Assembly (NCBI GenBank): GCA_009731375.1
Contig: BJOX01000032.1
Span: forward strand, 426,962 to 490,961
Source of the DNA: Paulinella micropora
Lineage: Eukaryota; Cercozoa; Imbricatea; Euglyphida
Direction: 5' to 3'
DNA length: 64,000 bases
The translations under genes were made by a program, and so were the position numbers. The notes beneath the pieces were generated by a model. It did not search any database and had not been told where the DNA came from. It was given only the letters and a program-made list of their open reading frames with translations. This document shows positions 9,276-19,383 of the stretch, piece by piece; position 1 is the stretch's first letter, and each line of letters begins with the position of its first letter.

Positions 9276-11040
9276 GCAAACAGTTTTGATAAAATACTTG
9301 CCACTAGTTGAAATTTTTACGCAAGCACTGTTTTAATAAAATACTTGCAACTCGAATGCTTAGGAAGTTATATCAGACTGAGCACTCAGGTTTTATTAAT
9401 AACGACTGGCTAAAATCACTACAGTTTACTTTTCATTAGCAGGTTTTTGACCTGCCAATTAGATCGAGTCCCCTCTGCACGACGTTTCGACTTCACTGTG
9501 ACTACTACTAACTAGTTTTCGATTTCGTTAAGAAATGACTTCAAACAATCACGATGATTTAAAGATTCTGCCCCCGTTATTAATATGAACAATGGACAAA
9601 AACCTCTGTAATTTCTGCAAGCTCTTCCCGCCCGTCTTAAACCTGCACTTACTCGGTGCCAGTGCGTCCCCCTACTACCGGCTTACGCCTTCAAACTCGA
9701 AGAATTTAACAATACTAAAACTATTCCCGACAGTACAACTGCAGCGGCGACGTCACAAAAGATGTACTGTCCAGAAATTGAGTTGACACACGTAACGTAC
9801 AGATATGTGTAAAACTTGAAGGATAATGATAAAAGGCTGGTGCCACGAGTCACGTAGTATCAGGATAAGTATTACAATTCAAGTTATCAGACTTAGCATT
9901 TTGAAAGTTAACTACCAGCCAAAGCCACTACCGGCAAGTTGACATTTTACTGTTTTTGACCGGCCCGTTGAGATTCTCCTCTGCACGACGTTTCGACTTC
10001 ACTAACTAGTTTTCGATTTCGTTCAGGAATGATTTCAAACGATTCAAGTTAATCAAATTTCTTTTTACAAAAGATCAACTATTACCTTTTTCCCACACTC
10101 TATTACCTTTTTCCTCGAATTCCGTGAACACGCACGTTACGTTAAATTTGTGTACACGCAGTCAAGAGAACGGAAAATAATATTTGCCGGCCGTTCACAT
10201 CCATTCTTTTTACATCATGAATGTGAAAGACTTTTTCCAAAAGCGAATCTCGGACACTTGAACCCACAACTTGGACTTGAAGCACTCCTTCAAGTACTAC
10301 ACCAGCATCTTCAAGTGTCACACGATACCAGCTCACAACCTACTTTCACTGTGATCGTACTTTGCAACCAAAGTCTGCAAACAAGTAGAAATCTACGTAA
10401 ATAAACGAAGTGACCTCTCAGCTATTTACTGGTATTTCACCTACTCTCTGGAGTTAGGGCTTTTTGCAGCCATAGAGACTTTTAATAAGAGTTCGTTGTG
10501 TATTTATCGCTTGGGGTTGTATCCAACTCACAATTCGAACTTTCCTTTCAAGTGGAAACTGCACACACGAGTTTTGTGTGCTCTGTCGACAGATCGATTT
10601 GAAAGCACCTCCTACAAGGAAGGTACTACTCTACTCAACGAAACGTGGGAGATCAGAGGTCATCAAAAACACATATGTGAGACAGATCGTTCACCTGTCT
10701 TTGCATTTTTGTGTCGTCTCTCTGTTCTTCTACACTCTATGCAATCAACCAACACAGTATGTGTCTGGTTTTGTTTGTGTTAGGGTCACCCCCTTATCAC
10801 CCAGCAAGATCATTCTCTCTGCTGCTCATCGTGCTCTACAAGTGTACCCACACTACCTGGCCTATCCCTGGTGACGTGCAATATTCGCCAACTCACGCCA
10901 CGACGATCCCCTGTCGCGTCTTCGGGAGCACAAGAGGAAATGTCTGGACCCATTTACCATCCTGGGAATTGACCATGGTCTTCTGCCCGCCGAGAAGAAA
11001 TTCCTAAAGGAAGTTGAGGAAGGGCGTTAGGTAATAGGTT
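8823..11040. other. Intergenic region with poly(T) and a diverged duplication
   Basis: There is no convincing gene. A T homopolymer of about 28 bases lies near 9246-9273. Just after it, a ~33-base motif (ACGCAA...ATAAAATACTTGC) occurs twice, near 9274-9304 and 9319-9349. The region 9370-9550 is repeated with divergence at 9885-10045, sharing CTCTGCACGACGTTTCGACT and TAGTTTTCGATTTCGTT. Short open frames at 10150-11007 have no recognisable motif. Confidence 0.6.
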
Positions 11041-11280
11041 GGTAACTAATATATCCCTGTATTTAACCGGGTTATACGGTTAGATCCCGTATCAGAACAA
11101 TTAATGCCAATCCATCTTTGTGGACCGAGTGGGTATATCTGCCCCCACAAAGTGGGTCCAGTTATTGTTCCGTTCTTAATACCTACCATTCGTTTCAGTC
11201 GTCCGTTACTGTTGGATGTGGTATAAAATAAAAACCCTTCTTCGGTATATTGTAAGTCATTAGGTTATGAAGCCTTGAAG
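11041..11280 (+). promoter_or_regulatory. Candidate LTR/leader with half-tRNA(Met) primer-binding site
   Basis: An AT-rich segment with a TATA-like GTATAAAATAAAA at 11221 is followed by GGTTATGAAGCC at 11263-11274. The same 12-mer follows the 5' LTR of the Copia-3 element at 33514-33525. Its complement, GGCTTCATAACC, reads as the anticodon stem-loop of a tRNA-Met (CAU anticodon), matching the internal half-tRNA priming known for Drosophila copia. No matching 3' LTR was found for this element, so the left boundary is a guess. Confidence 0.5.
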
Positions 11281-11891
11281 GGCCGTTCGCGCTGGACCAC
11301 TTGGAGAGTGTCTCCAAGCACCGAAGAAAGCTGGCCCCAACACCCGGAGGGACGTTGTCCTGTTCGTGTTTGGTGTCAGAGCAGAACTAATTTCTGTCTC
11401 CTGTGTGTGGTTGATAGGTAACTGGTGAGGCCCTGTGCGAGTTGAGCTGAGTCTCAGCGCAGTGGGTGGTGGTTCGAGGCCGTTCGAGCTCAGCCAGCCA
11501 GCCCACCAAGGCGTCAAGAGTTCCCCGAGGAACGTTGCGTGGACAGTGGCCGAGGCAGCCAGACGTCCAGCTCGCCAGTTCAGCCGGTTACGACGGTTTC
11601 CGGCAGCCTCTCTCTATACAACAGGCTTGACTTTGACCCGGTTTTGGGTGGACTCTCGCAGTGGCCCGTTTACGTTCGGAACCCACTTGCACAGACCCCA
11701 CTCATTATTTGGCTTCTGTCGCCGACGTTGGACTTTTCCCCGGCAGTGGTGGAAAACCCCATATCAACGGGACCTGTCGTCAGGACAAGTGGCTTTGCGC
11801 TCGTCAGGACAAGTGGTTTCACGTTCCCGTTGCCGACGTTCGCTCAACAAGTTCCAGTTCAAGTAGCTTTGGGTAAGCCCTAAGGTAAGAC

Positions 11892-12885
11892 ATGTCTCTA
11901 CCTACACACTACCCAAAAGTGAAACTGGATTTGAAAATTCCTCCTCTCCCAAGGAATATAAAAGACTTTAAGACGTATGAGACTACTTTGATAGCTATTC
12001 TTAGATTAGTTAACCCCTTGTTAATTCCTTGCTTGGAAGGAAAAGCCATAATCTTCCCCAGCACTGTCAAGAGTGAGTCTGCACCGTCACCATCTACCTC
12101 TAAGTCACAGAGACCACAGTCTCAGTCTGTCACACAAAGAGAGTTAGATGAAGAAGAAAGTCTGAAGAGAGGAGAAGAGAAGAACGAACACGTGAGGAAA
12201 AGAAGAGAGCTGAAAGATGAGTTGTTAGCGTACCTCATTTCCTCATGTCAGCAGAATCCGGATGCTATGGCATTGTTGCCTGAAGCAGAAGGTGAACCTG
12301 CGAAATTCTGGCAAGCTATAGTAGACAAGTATAGAGGATTAGACGAGATAGCAAAGGCAGGTCGATTAGACAAGCTAGATGCTATGCAGGGGCCTAGTTC
12401 GATGAGTAGAGTTGAGACATGACTAACGAAATACAAGACATTAGTCAGACAGGTTGAGATAGACGAAGGAAGGCCTGAGTCAGACTACAAGAAGTGTAAG
12501 AAGCTATTTCGACTGCTACAACACTTAGACCCCATTTCAACTCTATACACTACATGGCAGCACATGGATCACAGATGGGACTGGAAACAGCTGACCCTCA
12601 AGATAGTACAGGTCGCACAAGAACACAACAACGAAAAACTGTACAGACAGGGAAGTAATAACACCGCAGAAAGGTAAGCAGGTAGTGTTTAGTACAGTTT
12701 CGACGACGAAGGATTCTGAACTAAAATGCTACTGCTGCAAGCAAGCTGGGCATATGTGTTGTGAATGTACATCGAGGTGTGTGCGAACGGATTGCAGAGA
12801 GGGGAAAAGAGGTGTCAGACACGCAGGTAGTGATTGCTCTTTCACTAAAGGCAATGTTAACAGCAAGACAGGGAAAGACAAATAA
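11892..12885 (+). pseudogene. Copia-like Gag remnant (element 1)
   Basis: The ATG at 11892 opens a frame with the short hydrophobic/Pro start (KLDLKIPPLPRN) typical of Copia capsid proteins, then a charged middle and a helical capsid-like part (AKFWQAIVDKYRGLDEIAK). An in-frame TGA at 12420-12422 interrupts it, but the same frame continues with YKTLVRQVEIDEGRPESDY and WQHMDHRWDWKQLTLKI, as in UBN2-type Gag. A zinc knuckle CYCCKQAGHMCCEC (C-x2-C-x4-H-x4-C) near 12728 is in another frame, followed by a second Cys/His cluster. The same two-cluster arrangement is seen in Copia-3 Gag at about 34540-34640. No protease, integrase or RT follows, so this is a gag-only remnant. Confidence 0.72.
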
Positions 12886-13429
12886 GCCTAAGTCAACAGA
12901 CAGACCTAGAAAACCTACTCCCAAAGATAGCTCTTCCGATAGATCCAGCTCTAGACACAAGCTCAAGAAGGGTAGCACGATGAACAAAAGGAAAGGACCA
13001 AGGAAAGGTAAGTTCATATGTGTACTAAGGTGAGGAGCAGGAAGAGGAAGAGAACGAGTCATCACAAGACGAAAGAGAGTCAGTTGCCCCACCTGAAGAG
13101 AGGAGGTAGAATCACCAGAACAGTCAGATCATGGAAGTCAGCGAGATGACGACAATGATGAGCCTGAGTTCACTACATTTCATACAGTGGGTACATATGA
13201 ATGTGGAGATAAAGAAGAGGGAGGGAAAGATTAGACCTCAGACTAACCCTATCCCTATTCCCATCCCACACACTCATCAGCAAGTCAAGCCCCTAGCTAG
13301 ACCCTCGCAGGAGTTTAGAGGGATTGACCCCGGCATCTTTCATGTCCCATATTTCTCTAGCGACTTTTTGTTGAAATACGCACTACTTGAAGCACAGAGT
13401 AGATATTAGGACGTGACCTCTCTTTAGTT

Positions 13430-14092
13430 TTGACAGAGCTATTTGGTGTTGTTCCCCTTGACACAGTTCCCTTAGAGGCAATTAATCTTAGTTATGCTAA
13501 GGTTTGGATATCAAGGAAGATAGAGACACCTGAGGAGTTCTTGATCCCTGATAACAAGAAGTGTGAAGGCATAGTTAAGGAGACAGGCAAGCGATGCAAG
13601 TGGACCCTAGGCATTTGTAGAAAGGGTGGACCGGGAGCTAGTGCAGCCAGGAGGCTGCTTAGGTTCAAGAACTGTGAATATCACAAGCCAAAGCTCAGAC
13701 CAGACTCAGACAAAAGCCCTGCGATGACAGAAGAAGCGAAAGCCCTCATAGCCGCTCTAGCTGAGATCAGAGACCCCATACACTATGATCGCGTTTACAG
13801 TGGGATTCCAAGAGATGAGGATGGATGTCCTTTGCCCCCACCACACCTGGTAGAGATCTCTAATCAAATCCCAGCAGATCAACTCAAGGTAGGAACTATG
13901 GCTTTATGCGTGAATAGTGATAGGCCTAGATCACCTCATGTAGTCAGTATGGATAGAGCTCAGCCAGTCAGCCCAGCAAGAGAAGAGGCTAGTCAGAATG
14001 AGAGTAGAGAAGATGGAGTAGATGAGTCTGCACAGACAGATCGGTCAGGGAGAGTAGATGAAGAAAAGGAATCCTTCGAAGCCAACCCGTGA
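13430..14092 (+). CDS. Cys/His-finger ORF of retroelement 1
   Basis: A 220-residue open frame just downstream of the Gag remnant. Residues about 45-90 contain KCEGIVKETGKRCKW, then GGPGASAARRLLRFKNCEYH, giving C-x10-C, about 25 residues, then C-x2-H. This resembles the widespread small zinc finger of pattern C-x-G-x-T-x-x-G-x-x-C...C-x2-H. The rest is acidic and Ser/Pro-rich. A second, related ORF sits in the same place relative to another Gag at 16276. The function is unknown; nucleic-acid binding is a guess. There is no protease or polymerase in the frame. The 5' end may lie further upstream, since frames at 13131-13409 (EFRGIDPGIF, FSSDFLLKYALLE) look like a frameshifted continuation. Confidence 0.55.
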   Translation: MTELFGVVPLDTVPLEAINLSYAKVWISRKIETPEEFLIPDNKKCEGIVKETGKRCKWTLGICRKGGPGASAARRLLRFKNCEYHKPKLRPDSDKSPAMTEEAKALIAALAEIRDPIHYDRVYSGIPRDEDGCPLPPPHLVEISNQIPADQLKVGTMALCVNSDRPRSPHVVSMDRAQPVSPAREEASQNESREDGVDESAQTDRSGRVDEEKESFEANP

Positions 14093-14560
14093 GACTGGAC
14101 AGATCCAGCCAGTAGTCAGTATGGTCAGTTCCCCAACAGATGGATCGTCGGAGATATACCGTTACCGAGAATATCCGTTACTGGATTTTTCTTTTGTGGC
14201 AAATTCACGGGGGGTATTCTCTGCCGGCCCTCCTTGCTAATTGCCTTTACATTACCATATTTTATTGTAAGTACTGGAAGGATGTGCAATTTACAGTGGC
14301 ACAATCTACAATTCATTCCTTCTAGAATTCTAGCTTTATCTAGAATAGAGTTGGTCTTCTGTACACCAGCCATTTGTAGAACGGATAGCATAGATGGAAC
14401 GGATAGTGTTTCGTAGTTTGTGTGCTCAAGCAGCACAGTCTGTACTTCATGTATCAGACTTAAAAGGTAAACACACTGCATAAGTGAACTGTAAACACTT
14501 GTCATTAATAACGGATTAGTAACACTAGGACGCTAGTAGTGACCAGTTACTGATAATAGA
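14093..14560. other. Non-coding AT-rich spacer, possible LTR
   Basis: Between two retroelement coding blocks. It contains AT-rich sequence, a TTCTAGAATTCTAGC near 14320 and repeated ACGGATAG near 14380-14405. It could hold an LTR of either element, but no second copy was found in the window. Confidence 0.3.
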
Positions 14561-16286
14561 GTGTGGTCAAGTGCTTCACGGCATTGCCCACCCTCTGCGG
14601 TAATCACCTTTTATTCCGGCAAGTACCGTTGCCCGTCAGCTAGTAAGTCTTCCGGCTCGGAAGGTTTGCAACTCTGTCGGTTAATGAGCCTTGCACGCGA
14701 GAAGACGTGCAAGAAAAGCCTCGTGAACAGCATTCCCAAGCTTGAACAGGTCTTTGAAGACCGGTATCAAACTTGGGAATTCACGTTCAAGATGGTAGCA
14801 ACCTCTGAGAGTTCACAGCTAGGAGACATAGTCAGTTTTATAGCTAAACACCCAGAGAGAGCTGAAGAAAGGTATCCGTGGGATGAGTCTGCATTCAGAG
14901 TTGATGAGCAGTATAGAACAGAGTCTGACACTAGCGATAGTAACAATACAGCTCGCACAGAATTTAAGTCTAAGACACCATCCCCTGACACGGGTAAGAA
15001 ACCTACTGACGCTGAGGCCTCTAAATCAAAAGAGAGCCAAGATGCACGCATAAGACCGAAAGAACGAAGTAGGTCGAAGAAAGAGAGAAGGGCAAGAAGA
15101 CGAAAGCTCAATGAACGCAAAGAACACACAAAGGCAATGCGAAAGCTAAGTCTTTACGTGTCCGTTGCTTTCAAACATCCAACATTCATCCCATTATGCA
15201 TGAATGTTTTCGATGGCAACCCCAATATTACGGATGATGGTGCTTGTCAAGCGCCGTTATGGGGGTGCCAATGCAGCAGGTATGATATAACGTATGCTTG
15301 TTTTCATTTCATCCTACCCAAGAGGGGACATTGAGTTGTGGTTGGATAAAAATAGGTATCTGGAAGAATGCATTCAGCGGGATTACGGGTGTAAAATTCC
15401 GGACGAATTTTTCTCGTCTTTCCTTCTGATGAAGTTCAAGAAACATACGGTGTTTGCTGGGTTGGATACCATGGTATACCAACTCGGACGTGAAGACCGA
15501 CTGAACCACCGTGAGGTGGAGAGAGTGATTCGCCAAGTTTGGCAAAATTTTCATCTCAATTCCGGTCCGGAATCGCGTAGCAATCAAACTCGCTTAATCA
15601 CACAGAAGCCCAACACCTCCACACTCACCCGCAGACAGGCACAAGGTATGTTTGTGGCGAAGGAGAGCGAGGGTGAGGAAGAGAAAGGTGGTTGTTATAA
15701 GTGTGCAAAAGATCATTGGCGCGCGACGTGCCCAAAATTGCCTTGCAACAGATGCAAGGGCAAAAAGCACATTGTCAATCGTGCTCAATGCCCTAGAGCC
15801 AAGACAATGGTGTTAGCTCAGGGTGAAGAGAGCGGGAGTGATGTTCCGGTTGAAGAGAGAATTACGGTGTTAGATGACATAGCCTCAGATCAGGTTGATG
15901 GTCAAGAGGAAGGAGGTGAGGAAGAAGAAGGGGAAGAAGAAGACGTGGATTTGTTTGAAGGGACTGTGTTTGTTTTGCACGGTGGTGGTGGTGAGCTAGT
16001 TGATGAGAGCGATGATGAGGGTGATGCACCTGCTCCACCTCTAATCATACTATTGCCTGCCCCCACGACATCAACACACAACAACGAAGCTAAATCACGC
16101 ACACCAGTACAGGGAGTAGAGAGGTCTAATATGATAAGAACAATTTCACTGCCTTCGTTGCCTACACCTACTGCTACGGTGCCTTCTCTGCTCATGCCTC
16201 CACCCCCACCGAGAGAGAACAAGAACAAAGAAATTTTAACAAACAACAAACAAAGACAAGAGTGTAACCAAAACATTGGTAGGTAA
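14561..16286 (+). pseudogene. Gag-like remnant with two zinc knuckles (element 1b)
   Basis: Two overlapping frames (14561-15334 and 15294-16286) appear to be one Gag interrupted by a frameshift near 15300. The first is basic/acidic and Ser-rich with KSKESQDAR and a Lys/Arg cluster. The second has a capsid-like helical part (WLDKNRYLEECIQRDYGCKI, then FAGLDTMVYQLGREDRLNHR) and two knuckles: CYKCAKDHWRATC (C-x2-C-x3-H-x4-C) and CNRCKGKKHIVNRAQC (C-x2-C-x4-H-x6-C). A Glu/Asp-rich run and Pro-rich stretches follow. No pol domains are present downstream. It is a Gag of a different family from element 1. Superfamily assignment is uncertain. Confidence 0.6.
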
Positions 16287-16920
16287 GGAGATAGGTGTAG
16301 CTACACCATCACTAACCAACACTCCACGCCCACACAACCAACCAACAAAGAAAGAAAGAGAGAAGAAAGACTCACAAATAACAACAACTTCAAAAACAAC
16401 TAGCGAGAATAGCCAAGCAGAGAGAATTTCTAGCACGAAACAATGTTACGGGAAAGCTTCTCGGGGTAAATCTTGCAAAGTACGTTTAGGAGCTCATCTT
16501 TTCGGGTCGCCTCAAAGAATAGCAGATAGGCTGTATTACGATGATTTCTGCGGATATCACGCAAAACAAAGTGCTTATTTTCCGTTGATAGACTTAGCTC
16601 AAGAAGCAACAAACACCTCAGTAATAAACTACCCTAATGAGAAAAAGTTACGGGAAATCGCGACAGAATTTCTAGATATGTTCGGAAATTTACGCGGTGT
16701 AGCTGAGGCAGACGACTGGAGTTACCAACCCCCGCCTTGGGTTGTTAATCCTACCTCCTCAGCTACACTCAACTCACTGACATGGAGTTATGTAGGTGGT
16801 GAGCAACAGTCCGGTCGCGGCGCCCCGGGAACTTCCCAGCTCGACCGTCCCAGCTCTGACTCTGCGACTCTGCGCGACAGGTCTGCCCTCAGCGTCCCAG
16901 AGGAAGAGGAGCAGGTAAGC
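16276..16920 (+). CDS. Second Cys/His-finger ORF (element 1b)
   Basis: The open frame starts inside the end of the Gag frame. It contains KQCYGKASRGKSCKV and LYYDDFCGYHAKQ, i.e. C-x9-C, about 24 residues, C-x2-H, the same layout as the finger at 13560-13690. The sequence after about 16920 (SLSLPLSLSH and so on) is CT-microsatellite translation, not protein, so the true end is unclear; EEEEQ followed by GTAAGC at 16915 could be a splice donor. It is probably an accessory or C-terminal Gag domain of the element. No catalytic motif is visible. Confidence 0.5.
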
Positions 16921-16924
16921 ACCC

Positions 16925-16989
16925 TATTCTCTCTCTCTCTCCCTCTCTCTCTTTCTCACACACACACACTCGCTCTCTCGTTCTCTCTT

Positions 16990-17020
<31 letters not shown>

Positions 17021-17390
17021 TATTCTCTCTCTTATTCTCTCTCTTATTCTCTCTCTTATTCTCTTATTCTCTCTCTTATTCTCTCTCTTATTCTCTCTCT
17101 TATTCTCTCTCTTATTCTCTCTCTTATTCTCTCTCTCTCCTCTCTTTCTCTCTCTCTTTCTCTCTCTCTCATCTCTCTCTCTCTCTCATTCTCTCTCTCA
17201 TTCTCTCTCTCTCACTCTCTCTCTCTCTCTCACTCTCTCTCTCTCTCTCTCTCTCTCATCTCTCTTTCTCTGTTATGTGTGTGCGTTACTGACAGTTCCG
17301 AAGGAAAGGAGACTGCACCTAAGTCTCCCTCCCTTCGGAATTGCCACTAGTTTCAGAATCTCTCCGACAGGCGCCCGGTGTCACTGGCAG

Positions 17391-17425
<35 letters not shown>

Positions 17426-17574
17426 CTCTCTCGATCTCTCTTTCTCTCTGTGTCTATGTGTGTGTGTGTGTGTGTGTGCGTTACTGACAGTTCCGAAGGG
17501 AAGGAAACTGCAACCTAAAGTCTCCCTCCCTTCGGAATTGCCACTAGTTACTAGAAAGTCAGGTCTGCTTTCTG

Positions 17575-17609
<35 letters not shown>

Positions 17610-17660
17610 CTCTCTCTCTTTTACTTACTTACATACTATTATACTTATTTTACATAAGCC
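16925..17660. repeat. CT microsatellite with a duplicated hairpin unit
   Basis: Long CT and CTTATT runs (16925-17275, 17395-17455, 17575-17620). Between them a ~75-base block starting GTGTGCGTTACTGACAGTTC occurs twice, at about 17278-17350 and 17472-17550. Each copy contains an inverted repeat (TTCCGAAGG... and ...CCCTTCGGAA) that can fold as a hairpin. Open frames here are repeat translations. Confidence 0.85.
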
Positions 17661-17687
17661 AGTTGATTTTACTTATTTTTACATTTC

Positions 17688-17789
17688 GATGCATGCATTG
17701 ACATTTCCATGCATCCTGCATTGAAATTTCCATGCATGCATTGAAAGCTGAAAATTATTTTCTATGCATGCATTGAAAGCTGAAAATTA
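17688..17789. repeat. ATGCATGCATTGA short repeats
   Basis: The self-complementary ATGCATGCAT followed by TGA and a T-rich or GAAAGCTG spacer recurs about four times, ending exactly at the start of the 5' LTR of Copia-2. The last two copies share CTATGCATGCATTGAAAGCT context. Confidence 0.7.
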
Positions 17790-18173
17790 TGTTATTATCA
17801 TATCTTCATATATTATATGCTTCGGATTTCCCTTATACCTGTATTAAATACATCAGTAACAGTTATTATAATTCCTGTAATTATAATTTAAGCGACTCTG
17901 AATAATGTTTTCCATATCGCTACCTGTATTTTGCCACTTTACATTTGCAATTTCCAATATCTAACAAATAACTTTTAGCGTATTAACCGGTGTGCTTAGT
18001 CCAACGACTTCACATCTCTAAACTGACCTAGCTTGGTACCTTTTGCCTAATCATATGTCTTAGTTAACAGTTCGTCCCGTAACTTTTATAGGCAATAGAC
18101 AATATCGGCAGGCACGCTCCCAAGCAGGCACGGGGTCAGTTCAGAGAGCGGTTTCTACTCTTTGTCGTTTTCA
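17790..18173 (+). repeat. 5' LTR of Copia-2
   Basis: Starts TGTTATTATCATAT and aligns almost base for base with 25220-25605, sharing GCGTATTAACCGGTGTG, CGGCAGGCACGCTCCCAAGC and CACGGGGTCAGTTCAGAGAG. Identity ends just after TTTGTCGT, with TCA as the likely last bases. No GGTTATGAAGCC primer site follows, unlike Copia-3. Confidence 0.9.
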
Positions 18174-18272
18174 TTATTAGTAAAATAATGTTCTAGGTAA
18201 ACAAGTCCTTTCGAAGTTCCTGTCATCTAGATTCCGGTTTCGACCTTTTAATCATTTAAGTGAAACTAAGTC

Positions 18273-19172
18273 ATGGCAGGTCATGAGCCAGCCATTACTA
18301 AGCTAACGCTTAAAGTCCCCCGCCTTCCCTCTCACGTCACGAAAAGCATTGAACATGCTTACGAGTTCGACAACTTTCGTTGGAGCTGCCTCCAATTCTG
18401 CGAAGGCGTGGACGCCCGTCTACTGATCTTTCTGCGCGATCCGAATTCGCCACTCACCACTGCGGAGCTGAAGCTGATCATCACGCCCGAACCTGCGCCT
18501 CCTGCACCTGCGATTGACCCCCATGAAGACATGCGACTTGCCGTAAATGGTACGCCTGCTAACCCAACTTTTGTTCAGTTAGAAAACTGCTTTGACCCAC
18601 TGACACGCCTGAAACTAACCGTAAAGACTCGTTCCATAATTGCAGAGGCTGTAGCTGAACACTCTGCCATGGTGGCTATCCGTTCAGCCGGTAGAGAGCC
18701 ACACGAGATGTGGTCTGCCCCTTTTGCGGAATTTGGACAGATGGGCACGCTCAGTACTGCCCAACTCCAAGCCCAGCACGTAGCTGACCAATTGACCCCC
18801 AACACAGACGTTGAAAAATGGATTAATTTGTTCAAATGGCGTCTAGAACGAATAGCCCTTACTCAACACTTTGACGAAGGTTAGAAGTGTAATGAGCTGA
18901 TCCTGAAGCTCAATAACGCTAAGCACACCTCAATTGGTTCAAAGGTTGCCCAACGTTATTACACTCCACTTGAAGACGCTGACAGACCCACCTTTCGACA
19001 ACTATGCAGTTACGTCAAATCATTGACGCAAGCTGACAAACTCTCTGACAACTTAGGTAAACTTTCTCTCTCAGAGGAGAAAAAGATACCTTTATACTAT
19101 GCCCGCGACAGCAGAAAGAAGGGAGCAATAAAATGCCAAAGTTGTCGAGGACCCCATAAGATTAGAGACTGA
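18273..19172 (+). pseudogene. Copia-2 Gag (capsid, broken)
   Basis: ATG at 18273, then LTLKVPRLP and FRWSCLQFCEGVDARLLIFL, which parallels LGVDARYILLL in Copia-3 Gag. The capsid-like part includes EMWSAPFAEFGQMGTLSTAQ (the usual W-x-x-L-x-x-x-F region) and WINLFKWRLERI. A TAG at 18882 ends the frame, but the same frame continues as CNELILKLNNAKH and YVKSLTQADKL. A degenerate knuckle CQSCRGPHKIRD follows with a stop where the last Cys should be. It is non-functional as assembled. Confidence 0.8.
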
Positions 19173-19383
19173 CAAGTGCGTACCTTTACCGCCACCCCAA
19201 AAATCTTGCGTACCTTTACCGATCCGTCGTGAGATTTACGGAAATGCACGTAGTCGCTAACGTTCACAGAGCCCTCGTCGTTCTCAGAGCCCGTACCGAC
19301 CCCGAAGTCCGCAACGGTCCCGCAGCCCAAACCCACCTCGACGTCGCCAACGAGACGGTGGTCGTTCCCCTACGCGGAACCGG

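Noticed and set aside
8892-11007. Small open frames of 60-100 residues in the intergenic region
   Set aside because: No motif, no plausible splice context and AT-rich composition.
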